From the NCBI GenBank assembly GCA_964612565.1, contig CAZTDP010000003.1, positions 5,250-69,249 of the forward strand: a DNA stretch of 64,000 bases, given 5' to 3'. The number at the start of each line of letters is the position of its first letter. The first letter of the stretch is position 1. The notes beneath the pieces were generated by a model that was not told the DNA's origin, ran no database searches, and saw only the letters and a program-made list of their open reading frames with translations. Position numbers and translations under genes: made by a program. Shown here one piece after another: positions 50,106-58,477 of the stretch. The DNA comes from CAZTDP01 sp964612565 (GTDB taxonomy: Bacteria; Patescibacteriota; WWE3; UBA101185; UBA10185).

Positions 50106-51308
50106 ATGGCAATCTACTCGTACTTAGCAAAAGATGTGTCAGGCAAAACATTAAACGGATCTGTGGACGCCAGAACTAAAGATCTTGCCTTGGCGCTTTT
50201 AAAGAATCAAAGTCTTTATGTAGTTTCAATAGAAGAAAAAAGACAAACAATAATCGACTCCTTGTTAAATTTTAGAGGAGTTCCTCAAGGCGACGTCGTT
50301 ACCTTTACGCGCCAGTTTTCTACAATGATTTCGGCGGGGCTGCCAATATCACGAGCGCTGGATGTGCTTGCCGCTCAAATTACAAACAACACTTTTAAGC
50401 GAATTGTTTACGAAATACTACGCTCAGTAGAAGGCGGTGCTTCTTTGTCGGCCGCTTTAGGAAAATATCCGGATACTTTTTCCACCACATACCAAGCATT
50501 AGTTAAAGCAGGAGAATCGTCAGGTAAGCTGGATGTTATTTTAAAGAGACTGGCCGATACAATGGAGTCTCAGAGGGATTTAAATTCAAGATTCAAATCA
50601 GCAATGATATACCCTATTGTTGTCTTTATGGCAATGATAGGTGTTTTTATTGTGCTTATGGTTTTTGTTGTTCCAAAATTGGCTGAAATGTACAAAAATA
50701 TGAATGTCGAGCTTCCCTTTATCACGCAGGTCATGATTAGCATTTCAGATTTCATGGTTAAATACATTGTGCTTGTTGTTATTGCGGGAGCGGCATTGGC
50801 GTTGGCTGCCAGACAGTTCTTAAGAAGTGAGCAGGGAAAAAATATAACCTCAGAAATTTTTTCCAAAATGCCTATTTTTGGAAAAATAAACAAGAACAAG
50901 GATTTTTCCCAATTTAGTAGAACTTTGGCATTACTTATAAATTCGGCTGTTCCAATTGTGGAATCATTAACAATTGTTTCTACTGTCATGTCTAACCCTA
51001 CGTTAAGAAATGCTGTTTTGACGGCAGCGAGGCAGGTCGAAAAAGGAAACTCATTGTCTAGTTATTTTAAATCGTCAAATCTCTTTCCTCCCCTGCTTTC
51101 ACAAATGGCAAGCGTCGGTGAGGAAACAGGAAAGATGGATGAAGTTTTGGATCGTGTGGCCATATACTACGAAGGTGAGGTAGATGTAGCTGTAAAGGGC
51201 CTATCGGCTGCATTAGAGCCTGTCATCCTTGTTATCTTGGGAGTCATGGTGGGCTTTTTGATTGTGTCTATTATTACGCCAATTTATAAAATTACTTCAG
51301 CAATATAG
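50106..51308 (+). CDS. pilC: Type IV pilus inner-membrane platform PilC
   Basis: A 400-residue protein with two GspF domains. FTRQFSTMISAGLPISRALDVLA begins the first and FSRTLALLINSAVPIVESL the second (each read in parts). Three or four membrane helices are present (for example VVFMAMIGVFIVLMVFVVPKL). It connects the PilB/PilT motors to pilin subunits. Length is the family norm. Confidence 0.95.
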   Translation: MAIYSYLAKDVSGKTLNGSVDARTKDLALALLKNQSLYVVSIEEKRQTIIDSLLNFRGVPQGDVVTFTRQFSTMISAGLPISRALDVLAAQITNNTFKRIVYEILRSVEGGASLSAALGKYPDTFSTTYQALVKAGESSGKLDVILKRLADTMESQRDLNSRFKSAMIYPIVVFMAMIGVFIVLMVFVVPKLAEMYKNMNVELPFITQVMISISDFMVKYIVLVVIAGAALALAARQFLRSEQGKNITSEIFSKMPIFGKINKNKDFSQFSRTLALLINSAVPIVESLTIVSTVMSNPTLRNAVLTAARQVEKGNSLSSYFKSSNLFPPLLSQMASVGEETGKMDEVLDRVAIYYEGEVDVAVKGLSAALEPVILVILGVMVGFLIVSIITPIYKITSAI

Positions 51309-51341
51309 TTACAGTTTTAAGGAGGTGAAACGTTTAAAAAG

Positions 51342-51803
51342 ATGAATAAACAAAAAGGATTTACATTAGTCGAACTTTTGGTTGTTATTGCAATAGTCGG
51401 TATTTTAGCCGGTGCTTTGCTAATAGCTATCAATCCTCAGGCGATGGTCCAAAAGAGTCGTGACTCTAAAAGACTTCAGGACTTGGACTCTTTGGTAAAA
51501 GCTTTAAATCTTGCTTTGACAGATGGAGAGGCAACTTTAAATGCAGCGGGCACAGGAAACTCAGGAACTGGTTCCAGGGATTTGGACGGAACAGGCTGGG
51601 TAGCATACACAGTTCCAACTGGAAAAACAGGTTTGTCAAAGTTTATTCCTACTTTGCCGGTTGATCCTGTNNNNNNNNNNNNNNNNNNNNNNNNNNNNNN
51701 NNNNNNNNNNNNNNNNNNNNNNNNNNNNNNNNNNNNNNNNNNNNNNNNNNNNNNNNNNNNNNNNNNNNNNGAGGTAGGAACTAGTCTGACTGTTTTGAAC
51801 TAA
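51342..51803 (+). CDS. pilA: Type IV pilin, interrupted by gap
   Basis: A prepilin with motif KGFTLVELLVVIAIVGILAG near its start; cleavage is after the G before FTLVE and the E5 is present. The AAGGAGGTGA ribosome binding site is one of the strongest in the window, consistent with a highly expressed pilin. The N gap removes an unknown part of the C-terminal half; the last codons EVGTSLTVLN are readable after the gap if the frame is kept. A strong hairpin follows. Confidence 0.85.
   Translation: MNKQKGFTLVELLVVIAIVGILAGALLIAINPQAMVQKSRDSKRLQDLDSLVKALNLALTDGEATLNAAGTGNSGTGSRDLDGTGWVAYTVPTGKTGLSKFIPTLPVDPXXXXXXXXXXXXXXXXXXXXXXXXXXXXXXXXXXEVGTSLTVLN
51671..51770. other. Assembly gap (100 N)
   Basis: Placeholder gap within the first pilin gene; the true length is unknown, so the pilin size cannot be given. 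Confidence 0.99.
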
Positions 51804-51810
51804 GATTTAG

Positions 51811-51885
51811 TGTTTTGCTCGCGCGCACACGCAAAACAGCTAGGTATTGAACGGGTTAGAATTGGGGCCGCGTTTACGCGGCCCC
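51811..51885 (+). terminator. Two hairpins after the first pilin
   Basis: TGTTTTGC / GCAAAACA (51811-51818 with 51831-51838), then a 9-bp GC stem GGGGCCGCG / CGCGGCCCC with loop TTTA (51864-51885). There is no clean T-run; the second hairpin nearly matches the one after the pilin at 54826. Confidence 0.55.
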
Positions 51886-51995
51886 ATGTTGTTAAAGGGT
51901 TTCCACCTCAAGCCAAATTTTGCGGCTAAAAACTTTATAGTCCTACCCTACAGCGAAATGTGGACTTACAGCCCTAAAAATGACACAATCAGGTT

Positions 51996-52892
51996 ATGTT
52001 AAGTACACTTACGACAGTTAATTACGCATTTTTATTTTCTATCGGGGCATTTATAGGCTCTTTTTTAAATTTAGTTTCGGATAGAGTTGTCTTGGGAGAG
52101 AAAATAGTTTTTGGCCGCTCTCATTGTGACAAATGTGGTGAGTCTCTCAAGGTCAAAAACCTGATCCCGATTTTTAGTTTTTTATTTCAGCGAGGAAAAT
52201 GCGACAAATGCAAGGTTAAACTTTCGTGGTTTTATCCTGTTTCCGAAGCTTTAGCCGGTGCTTTATTTGTACTTGCCGCTTTGATTAGCAAGTTTTCGGT
52301 GTTTGATCCTATAACATTTAACGGTGTTTTAGGATTTGGATTTTTAGCGGTTGTTTTTAGCTTTTATCTAATCCTGCTGCTCACTGATTTAAAATATATG
52401 CTGATTCCGGACAAAATTGTATTGGCCGGGGTTGCCTTTGTATTTGTGTTTAATCTGTTTACCCTAATATATTCGCTTATTACTTACAGGGCCCAACTTG
52501 CCCAAGATCCGTTTGGAACTTACCTACTTCAAGTGGGATTTTTTCAAGACCAGGCGGCCTACGCAATAAAAAATTTTGGTGTAAACATAGCTTCGTCGCT
52601 GGGTATCTCCTTGTTCTTTTTGTTTTTGGTTTGGATCACAAAAGGCCGCGGTATGGGCGGCGGAGATATTAGACTTGGGCTTTTGATTGGTTTGGTAAAT
52701 GGTTTTCCTTACAATATTCTTGCCGTGTTTTTTGGATTTTTGTTTGGCTCAATAGTAAGTTTGGTTTTAGTGCTTTTTAAACGAAAAACTCTAAAAAGCA
52801 CGGTTCCTTTTGGCCCGTTTTTAATTGTGGGAAGTTTGGTCTGTTTTTTGTGGGGTTCTCAGATCTTAAACTGGTATATCAATCTCTTTTAA
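51996..52892 (+). CDS. pilD: Prepilin peptidase PilD
   Basis: A 298-residue aspartic protease of the membrane. The N-terminal domain has two cysteine pairs (C44/C47 and C69/C72) that bind zinc, and the catalytic aspartates are D131 (LLTDLKYMLIPD) and D224 (GGGDIRLG). About eight membrane helices. It cleaves and methylates the many prepilins encoded nearby. Its end overlaps the convergent kinase gene by 27 nt. Confidence 0.95.
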   Translation: MLSTLTTVNYAFLFSIGAFIGSFLNLVSDRVVLGEKIVFGRSHCDKCGESLKVKNLIPIFSFLFQRGKCDKCKVKLSWFYPVSEALAGALFVLAALISKFSVFDPITFNGVLGFGFLAVVFSFYLILLLTDLKYMLIPDKIVLAGVAFVFVFNLFTLIYSLITYRAQLAQDPFGTYLLQVGFFQDQAAYAIKNFGVNIASSLGISLFFLFLVWITKGRGMGGGDIRLGLLIGLVNGFPYNILAVFFGFLFGSIVSLVLVLFKRKTLKSTVPFGPFLIVGSLVCFLWGSQILNWYINLF

Positions 52893-54260
52893 ACTCACGC
52901 CAAATTTTTTTATTTTGTTTTTTGGAATTGTAAACCAAAAAGTACTCCCTGTCCCTATTCCTTCGGAGTCGGCTCCAACTATTCCACCCATACCCTGAAT
53001 GTAAAGTTTTACAATGTACAAGCCTAGTCCTGTGCCGCCGGAATCGTTGGCAATAGTATAGCTGTTATCAATTCTTCCAAATTTATGGAATAGTTTAGGA
53101 AGATCCTTTCGGTCAATACCTGCCCCAGGGTCTTTTATCCAAACTTTGTAGGCATCTTCAAGGTCGTCGATGCCAATAACTATTGTGCCTTCTTTTGTAA
53201 ACTTAAAAGAGTTTTCAATTAAATTTGTGATGACGTCCTTTAATTTTTCGGGATCGGCATCCACAAAACAACTTTCATCGTCTTCGTTAAATTCAACTTT
53301 AAGTCCCTTTTGGCTCATTTTTACTTCAAACGTGGTTAAAACCTCTCGGATTGTTTGGTGAAGTTCGATTTGTGTAATACTAAAGGTAACTTTTTTTCGT
53401 TCAAACTTTGAAATGTCCAGCATGTCGTTAATAAGGTCTATCATTCGCTGTGTTCCCTGCGAAGCTTTATCTAAATACTCGGTCTGTTTTTTGTTCAACT
53501 TTCCGGCCTTTTCTTTTTCTAGCATCCAAAGATAGCTTTTTACTATGGTCATTGGTGTTCTTAATTCGTGGGATGCTACAGACAAAAATTCGTCTTTTAA
53601 AGTGTTTAAAACTTTCATATTTTCGTATGCTTTGTGTAGGTCTTCTTTTGCTCGTTTTAGGTTTGTGTAAAGCCTAGAATTTTCTACTGCAATTCCTGCG
53701 TTTTCTGAAAACTTTTTAAGCATTTCCTTTTCAAAATCCGAAACCTTATCTGCGTCCTTGTTTAAACTTACAACTAAGACCCCAATAATTCTGGTATGGG
53801 AAAATAACGGCGTGACAATATGAGATTTTGTGCCTGTAATTTCTTGAATGCTTTCGGCTTCCTGTCTGGTTAGTGTTGGTTTATAAACGTCCCATAAACA
53901 GGGTGTAACAATTTGCTGTTTCTTTTCCACCGCTGTTATGCAGATATTATCTTTGTAACCAAAAGGAATTGTAAGTTCGGTAAAGAATTCTTCAAGCTGG
54001 GCAATTTTATCCGGCTCCCCTACCGCTTTTGACATTGCCGTCTTTTTAAGTACATTGCTCTTATGGTCTATAAGGGCCAGCATCGCCAATTCATACCCCA
54101 TCGCCTGAGGAATTAAGTCAGCAATTTTTTGGGTAAGATCTTCAAACTCGGCGGTTTCTAAAATTGTTTCTACTAATTTATAAGTAGCATCGAGAGCACG
54201 GTTTTTATCAATAAGCTTAAATATTTCGCTTTCTTTTATTTCAACAAGTCGGTCGGGCAT
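52866..54260 (-). CDS. Soluble GAF-domain histidine kinase
   Basis: A 464-residue kinase without membrane helices, so it senses a cytoplasmic signal. Residues ~25-200 form a GAF domain, ~205-225 a coiled coil, and then HisKA with H231 (VASHELRTP). The HATPase region has the N box (TNLIENSFKF), the G1 box (DPGAGID) and G2 (GGTGLGLYI). It lies opposite to the pilus genes and diverges from the receiver-domain gene at 54322, so the two likely form a two-component pair. Confidence 0.9.
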   Translation of the reverse strand: MPDRLVEIKESEIFKLIDKNRALDATYKLVETILETAEFEDLTQKIADLIPQAMGYELAMLALIDHKSNVLKKTAMSKAVGEPDKIAQLEEFFTELTIPFGYKDNICITAVEKKQQIVTPCLWDVYKPTLTRQEAESIQEITGTKSHIVTPLFSHTRIIGVLVVSLNKDADKVSDFEKEMLKKFSENAGIAVENSRLYTNLKRAKEDLHKAYENMKVLNTLKDEFLSVASHELRTPMTIVKSYLWMLEKEKAGKLNKKQTEYLDKASQGTQRMIDLINDMLDISKFERKKVTFSITQIELHQTIREVLTTFEVKMSQKGLKVEFNEDDESCFVDADPEKLKDVITNLIENSFKFTKEGTIVIGIDDLEDAYKVWIKDPGAGIDRKDLPKLFHKFGRIDNSYTIANDSGGTGLGLYIVKLYIQGMGGIVGADSEGIGTGSTFWFTIPKNKIKKFGVSLKEIDIPV

Positions 54261-54321
54261 TGTTTATATTAAACTCTAAAAATTAATTGTTGACCATATC
54301 TTGATGTGCTACCATTTATAC

Positions 54322-54702
54322 ATGACGGGAATTTCCAAAAATAAAGTATTAATAATTGAGGACGAGCAAGATATTCGTACTCTTTACGCCGAGGTTTTGC
54401 AGGCGGCCGGATATGCGGTTGACCAGGCGCCCAACGGCGAAGTTGGAGTTGAAAAAATTAAAAATACCGATTGGCAGATATTGCTTCTGGATATAATGCT
54501 TCCGGGAAAAGATGGTTTAAAGATCCTAACTGATCTTAAAGATACCTCGGCTCTAAAAAAAGGTCCGGTCGTTGTTTTAACAAATTTAAACAGCGAGCAC
54601 ATTATTCAAGAGGCTTTTAAACTTGGCGCTGACGGCTATTTAATAAAATCCGAATGCACACCGGACAAGGTTGTTGAAGAAGTAGCAAGATTTTCAGCCT
54701 AA
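54322..54702 (+). CDS. Single-domain response regulator
   Basis: A 126-residue CheY-like receiver with the acidic pocket E13/D14, phospho-acceptor D57 (LLLDIMLPGKDG), VVVLTNLN and LIKSE. It has no output domain, so it acts through protein contacts, perhaps with the pilus motors. The ATG at 54322 is chosen because TACCAT (54310-54315) ends 6 nt before it, with TTGTTG 17 bp further up; the open frame reaches 54301. Divergent from the kinase gene. Confidence 0.88.
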   Translation: MTGISKNKVLIIEDEQDIRTLYAEVLQAAGYAVDQAPNGEVGVEKIKNTDWQILLLDIMLPGKDGLKILTDLKDTSALKKGPVVVLTNLNSEHIIQEAFKLGADGYLIKSECTPDKVVEEVARFSA

Positions 54703-54825
54703 TTTGCCCGATTTGTATTGACACTAATTTGTTGTTGAATCATACTTACACTTAGTTATGAAATCTGCCCGATTTTCAATTTACTCACAATATTATTACG
54801 AGCTTTGGAGGGGGGTGAGAAGCAG

Positions 54826-55374
54826 ATGACCCTTCTTAAGAAAAAAACCATTCAATCTGCTTCAGGTTTTACCCTTATTGAATTATTAATCGTTATCGTT
54901 ATTATCGGTATTTTGGCCGGTGTTTTGATTTCGGTTATTAATCCTACCGCACAACAAAATAGAGCAAGAGACGCTAATGTTAAAGCGCTTATAAACAAGG
55001 TCGCTTTGGCCGCTCAGGGGTACGTATCGGCATACGGTTCCGCTCCAAACGATGTTCAATTGTTAGCATCATTGAGCAGTACTACAGGAGCCTCCGGCAC
55101 ATACTCTTGCACCGGAAGTGACAATATTTGTGCGTTCGATATCTCAGGAACATCTTTCCCAAGTACTTGCGCTGCAAACCAATATCAGCCAACAGCCGCA
55201 GGAACTGCTGCATGCCATTTTGTGTACACAGCAACAAATGCCGGTACCGCGCCGGACTTTAGGATAGATGCTCCCTCTTTTGGCATAGCCCTTACTTGGT
55301 TTGAGTATGCCAACACAGGTGCAAATGCAGGTATTTTGATGCATTGCACAAGTTCAGGTTGTGTTCAACCCTGA
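54826..55374 (+). CDS. Type IV pilin
   Basis: A 182-residue prepilin. The ATG at 54826 is chosen; a GTG at 54805 lies in the GGAGGGGGG ribosome binding region. Motif SGFTLIELLIVIVIIGILAG has cleavage after G and E5. The globular part contains several cysteines (YSCTGSDNICAF; STCAAN; AACHF; LMHCTSSGCVQ) that could form disulfides. A GC hairpin like that of the first pilin follows, so this may be a second major pilin. Confidence 0.9.
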   Translation: MTLLKKKTIQSASGFTLIELLIVIVIIGILAGVLISVINPTAQQNRARDANVKALINKVALAAQGYVSAYGSAPNDVQLLASLSSTTGASGTYSCTGSDNICAFDISGTSFPSTCAANQYQPTAAGTAACHFVYTATNAGTAPDFRIDAPSFGIALTWFEYANTGANAGILMHCTSSGCVQP

Positions 55375-55402
55375 TCCGGGATCTGTGATTTGTATTTAGA
55401 GA

Positions 55403-55422
55403 GGGCCGCGCTTGCGCGGCCC
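55403..55422 (+). terminator. GC hairpin after the second pilin
   Basis: Arms GGGCCGCG and CGCGGCCC with loop CTTG, almost the same as the hairpin at 51864-51885. No T-run; possibly a partial terminator or a 3' stabiliser of pilin mRNA. Confidence 0.55.
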
Positions 55423-55433
55423 CCATCCAATAA

Positions 55434-55874
55434 ATGAATAATATTAATCTAGTTTTTCAGAATAAAAAAGGTCTAACGCTAATAGAGTTACTGCTCGTGA
55501 TTTCCATAATCGGTGTATTATCAGGTGTTTTGGTATCAGTTATAAACCCGACAAACCAAAAAAACATTGCTCAGGACGGTGTTGCAAAAAGCAATTTGGA
55601 AAAACTAGCCACTTCAGTTGAAACCTACTACGCAGCAGAGGGTTCCTACCCTGCCACTGCCGATTTTACAAACTCAACTTCGTTGCTTCGTACAACATAC
55701 GTTAAAGTTTTTCCTTCAGGATTTACATATGCTTACCTGTCTAGTACAGATTTCAGAATTTCAACGGCCAGTTTGGCAGAATCGAATAGATTTTTTGTCT
55801 ATAGGGCTTCCTGGGGACAAATTATGAACTGTCCACAAGCTGCGTCTGATTCAAGTGCCTGTCGGGAATTATAA
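55434..55874 (+). CDS. Type IV pilin-like protein
   Basis: A 146-residue prepilin with KKGLTLIELLLVISIIGVLS near residue 12: G before the cleavage point and E5 present. The body (KNIAQDGVAKSNLEKLATSV; AAEGSYPA) resembles major pilins of small size. Its C-terminus has two cysteines (MNCPQAASDSSACREL). It begins 12 nt after the GC hairpin and runs into the next pilin gene after 5 nt. Confidence 0.88.
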   Translation: MNNINLVFQNKKGLTLIELLLVISIIGVLSGVLVSVINPTNQKNIAQDGVAKSNLEKLATSVETYYAAEGSYPATADFTNSTSLLRTTYVKVFPSGFTYAYLSSTDFRISTASLAESNRFFVYRASWGQIMNCPQAASDSSACREL

Positions 55875-55879
55875 AACTT

Positions 55880-56377
55880 ATGAATACCAAATCTTTTAAA
55901 AATAACAAAAACGGTTTTACCCTAATAGAATTACTCCTTGTCATAGTAATCATAGGAATATTAAGCGCAGTAACGCTAAGTGTAATTAATATTCCGGGAA
56001 TTCGTGCTAAGACAAGAGATTCCCAAAGAATTGCCGACTTAAAAAAGATTCAAACCGCACTCGAGTTGTATTTTGCAGACAACCGTTCCTACCCTGCCAG
56101 TTCGTCATGGCGAATTATGAGTTCAAGTGTATTACCCTCGACTTATTTGGATAACATTCCTACGGATCCAAACGGCAATAGCGCAGTATTTTCATCGTGC
56201 AGTACTGCTTCCTTTGGGTATAGTTATAGAACCATTGGCTCCGGTGCATATGTTCTTGTAGCAAACATGGAAGTTGATAGTTCTTCGTATCAAAAATGTA
56301 GCTCGGTTTCCAATTGCTCGTCGGTAGGATGCGGCAGCTGTAGTGGCAAATGCTATGCAGTACAAAACCCGTTTTAA
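55880..56377 (+). CDS. Type IV pilin-like protein
   Basis: A 165-residue prepilin with KNGFTLIELLLVIVIIGILS near residue 12 and E5 present. The body (RDSQRIADLKKIQTALELYF; NRSYPASSSW; LDNIPTDPNG) is typical of GspG-like or major pilins. The end is cysteine-rich (KCSSVSNCSSVGCGSCSGKC), which could be disulfide-linked or bind metal. The following pilin starts 11 nt later. Confidence 0.88.
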   Translation: MNTKSFKNNKNGFTLIELLLVIVIIGILSAVTLSVINIPGIRAKTRDSQRIADLKKIQTALELYFADNRSYPASSSWRIMSSSVLPSTYLDNIPTDPNGNSAVFSSCSTASFGYSYRTIGSGAYVLVANMEVDSSSYQKCSSVSNCSSVGCGSCSGKCYAVQNPF

Positions 56378-56388
56378 TCCTTTGCAGT

Positions 56389-56883
56389 ATGCGCATAAAC
56401 GATAAAAATTCCGGTTTTACATTAATGGAATTAGTTATAGTTGTAACTGTTTCCACGGTTTTGGTGTCGTCAATAATCCTAATGGTAAATCCAAAAGAAT
56501 CACTTGCGCGCGGAAGAGATAATAAAAGACTTGCGGATATTTCGTACATGGAAAGAGCCGTAAACGAATTTAAGTTGGATAACAGTATCTGCCCGGGAGT
56601 ACCGGATCATTTGTACACAAGCACAACAACACCTTTTGGCTCAACAGACTTGACTTCAGCAAACTCCGGCTGGCTTGGGTTGGATCTGAGCCGCTACATT
56701 TCTCACTATCCCATCGATCCCAAAAATGATTTGACCTACTACTATTCCTACAAAACTAGCGGAACCGAATATGAATTTAATACAAAGCTCGAACATTTAG
56801 TTGATAAAATGCAAAACGACGGCGGCAACGACTTGTTATTTTTTGAATCGGGTGACGATTTGACCCTAATAGAGCCACTATAA
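56389..56883 (+). CDS. Type IV pilin-like protein
   Basis: A 164-residue prepilin starting MRINDKNSGFTLMELVIVVT; G precedes the cleavage point and E5 is present. The ATG at 56389 is preferred over the ORF start at 56350, which overlaps the preceding gene. The body (RGRDNKRLADISYMERAVNE; YPIDPKND) is pilin-like and ends in an acidic segment. Minor or alternative major pilin. Confidence 0.85.
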   Translation: MRINDKNSGFTLMELVIVVTVSTVLVSSIILMVNPKESLARGRDNKRLADISYMERAVNEFKLDNSICPGVPDHLYTSTTTPFGSTDLTSANSGWLGLDLSRYISHYPIDPKNDLTYYYSYKTSGTEYEFNTKLEHLVDKMQNDGGNDLLFFESGDDLTLIEPL

Positions 56884-56943
56884 AGGTAAGCTTTAAACAT
56901 ACACACTTGGTCCGGCTACACATTTTTATGTTAATATTTATTT

Positions 56944-57468
56944 ATGCTGCCCTGCCCTAAAAAAATTACCGCTGATAATTTGTTAGGATTTACCCTTGTA
57001 GAGTTAATGCTTGTGGTAGGCATAATTGCTATTGTAACGGGCGCACTCATCCCATCGTTTAGCGGTTACATTAAAACCCAAAACTTAAAACAAGCGCAGG
57101 AAAATGTAAGGAGTGAGCTAAGATCTGCGCAGAACAGAGCCTTAACAGGTAGTTTGTCGGATACCTATGTAGGATCTGATCGTGTAAAGTATTGGGTTTT
57201 TTATACAACGGCAAATTCATCTAGCTACAGTTTCTACACTTCGGCGCAAAATACTTCATGTAACCCTGCAAATTTTTCAGCAGCGCATTCTACGCAAACT
57301 TTAACTAACGGAATCACTTTCAATATAAGTGCTGCAAAATGTATATTCTTTGACATGTCAGATGGTTCAATTAATGCTGTTCCGGCTTCCCCATTAAGCG
57401 TCTCTGTTTGGGCAGGATCCGGCGCATCCAAAACTGTATCATTTAATTCGGCGGGTTTAATTTATTAG
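56944..57468 (+). CDS. Minor pilin, GspH/FimT-like
   Basis: A 174-residue prepilin with LLGFTLVELMLVVGIIAIVTG at residues ~14-34 and E5. The following part (IKTQNLKQAQENVRSELRSA) and a strand-rich C-terminal domain resemble GspH/FimT. It is the first of four minor pilins in the order H-I-J-K, which prime pilus assembly in related systems. Confidence 0.85.
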   Translation: MLPCPKKITADNLLGFTLVELMLVVGIIAIVTGALIPSFSGYIKTQNLKQAQENVRSELRSAQNRALTGSLSDTYVGSDRVKYWVFYTTANSSSYSFYTSAQNTSCNPANFSAAHSTQTLTNGITFNISAAKCIFFDMSDGSINAVPASPLSVSVWAGSGASKTVSFNSAGLIY

Positions 57469-57478
57469 CGAAGCATAT

Positions 57479-57952
57479 ATGAAAAAAATATTTAATAACA
57501 ATCGAGGCATGGGTTTAGTCGAAGTCATAGCAGCTTTGGGAATCGCAGTCATAGTTATAACTGCTTTAGTTTCACTTACGATATATACGCTAAGGGCATC
57601 TCTTGAAAGTACCTTGCTGCTTGAAGGCAGCAAATATGCAAACAGAGAAGCAGAACTTTTGAGGGCTTACAAAAGTAACTCAACCGTATCTTGGAACACA
57701 TTTGTGGGCGAGGTTTCTGGTTGCACATCCGGCAGCAGTTGCCATATGAGATCTGACGCTTTAGGTATCGATAGCGGCCCTGCATACGAGAACCAAGGCA
57801 TGAATAATCAGGTTTCAAGAGAGTTTTATACTGTAAACACTTCAACATCGTCAAACATCGCTCACTTTGTTATTGTTTCAAAGTGGAGAATTGCCGGCAT
57901 GGAAAAGAGCACCTATCTATATATAGATTTATCTAATTGGCAGGCGCGCTGA
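57479..57952 (+). CDS. Minor pilin, GspI/PilV-like
   Basis: A 157-residue prepilin starting MKKIFNNNRGMGLVEVIAAL; cleavage after G and E5 present, with LVEV typical of PilV/GspI. It contains two cysteines close together (SGCTSGSSCHMRS). It begins 10 nt after the previous gene. The next gene starts 2 nt after its stop. Confidence 0.85.
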   Translation: MKKIFNNNRGMGLVEVIAALGIAVIVITALVSLTIYTLRASLESTLLLEGSKYANREAELLRAYKSNSTVSWNTFVGEVSGCTSGSSCHMRSDALGIDSGPAYENQGMNNQVSREFYTVNTSTSSNIAHFVIVSKWRIAGMEKSTYLYIDLSNWQAR

Positions 57953-57954
57953 CT

Positions 57955-58476
57955 ATGAAAAAAACGGCTAATATGATAAAAGACCAAAAAGGATTTACCC
58001 TTGTAGAATTGTTGATTGTGATAGCTTTGCTAGGTCTATCCGTTGGTATCACAAATGACATTTTAGTTTCTTTAATTAGAAGTTACAACAAAACTCAGGT
58101 TAAAAACGAGGTCGAACAGCAAGCAAATTTTGTGTCGCTTAAACTCGAAAAGGAACTTCGTAATGCCAACTCTGTTTCCTCGGCTTCTTCCAATAGTTTG
58201 GTATTTAACAGCGCGGATGGGGTTCAAATAACTTATGCTATAAACTCCTCAGGTGTGATAAGTAGAAACGGCGTAGCACTTACAACCAACACAAATCCGG
58301 GGGGTGTTTTTGTAAGTTGCTACGGCGGAAATGCCTGCTTTTCATCCAACATAACTTCTGCGCCGCAGGTTGTTAACATTAACCTTAAATTTACGCAGGC
58401 AGATACCGGCGCCGATCAAAGCTACTCCGGAGAAATTGATGTGAGAAGTACGATTGTAGTTATGAACACAAATTAG
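57955..58476 (+). CDS. Minor pilin, GspJ/PilW-like
   Basis: A 173-residue prepilin: ATG at 57955, then DQKGFTLVELLIVIALLGLS. G and E5 are present. The segment NEVEQQANFVSLKLEKELRN is typical of GspJ/PilW. A start at 57937 is possible but overlaps the previous gene. The stop is followed by the next ATG after 1 nt. Confidence 0.85.
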   Translation: MKKTANMIKDQKGFTLVELLIVIALLGLSVGITNDILVSLIRSYNKTQVKNEVEQQANFVSLKLEKELRNANSVSSASSNSLVFNSADGVQITYAINSSGVISRNGVALTTNTNPGGVFVSCYGGNACFSSNITSAPQVVNINLKFTQADTGADQSYSGEIDVRSTIVVMNTN

Positions 58477-58477
58477 C

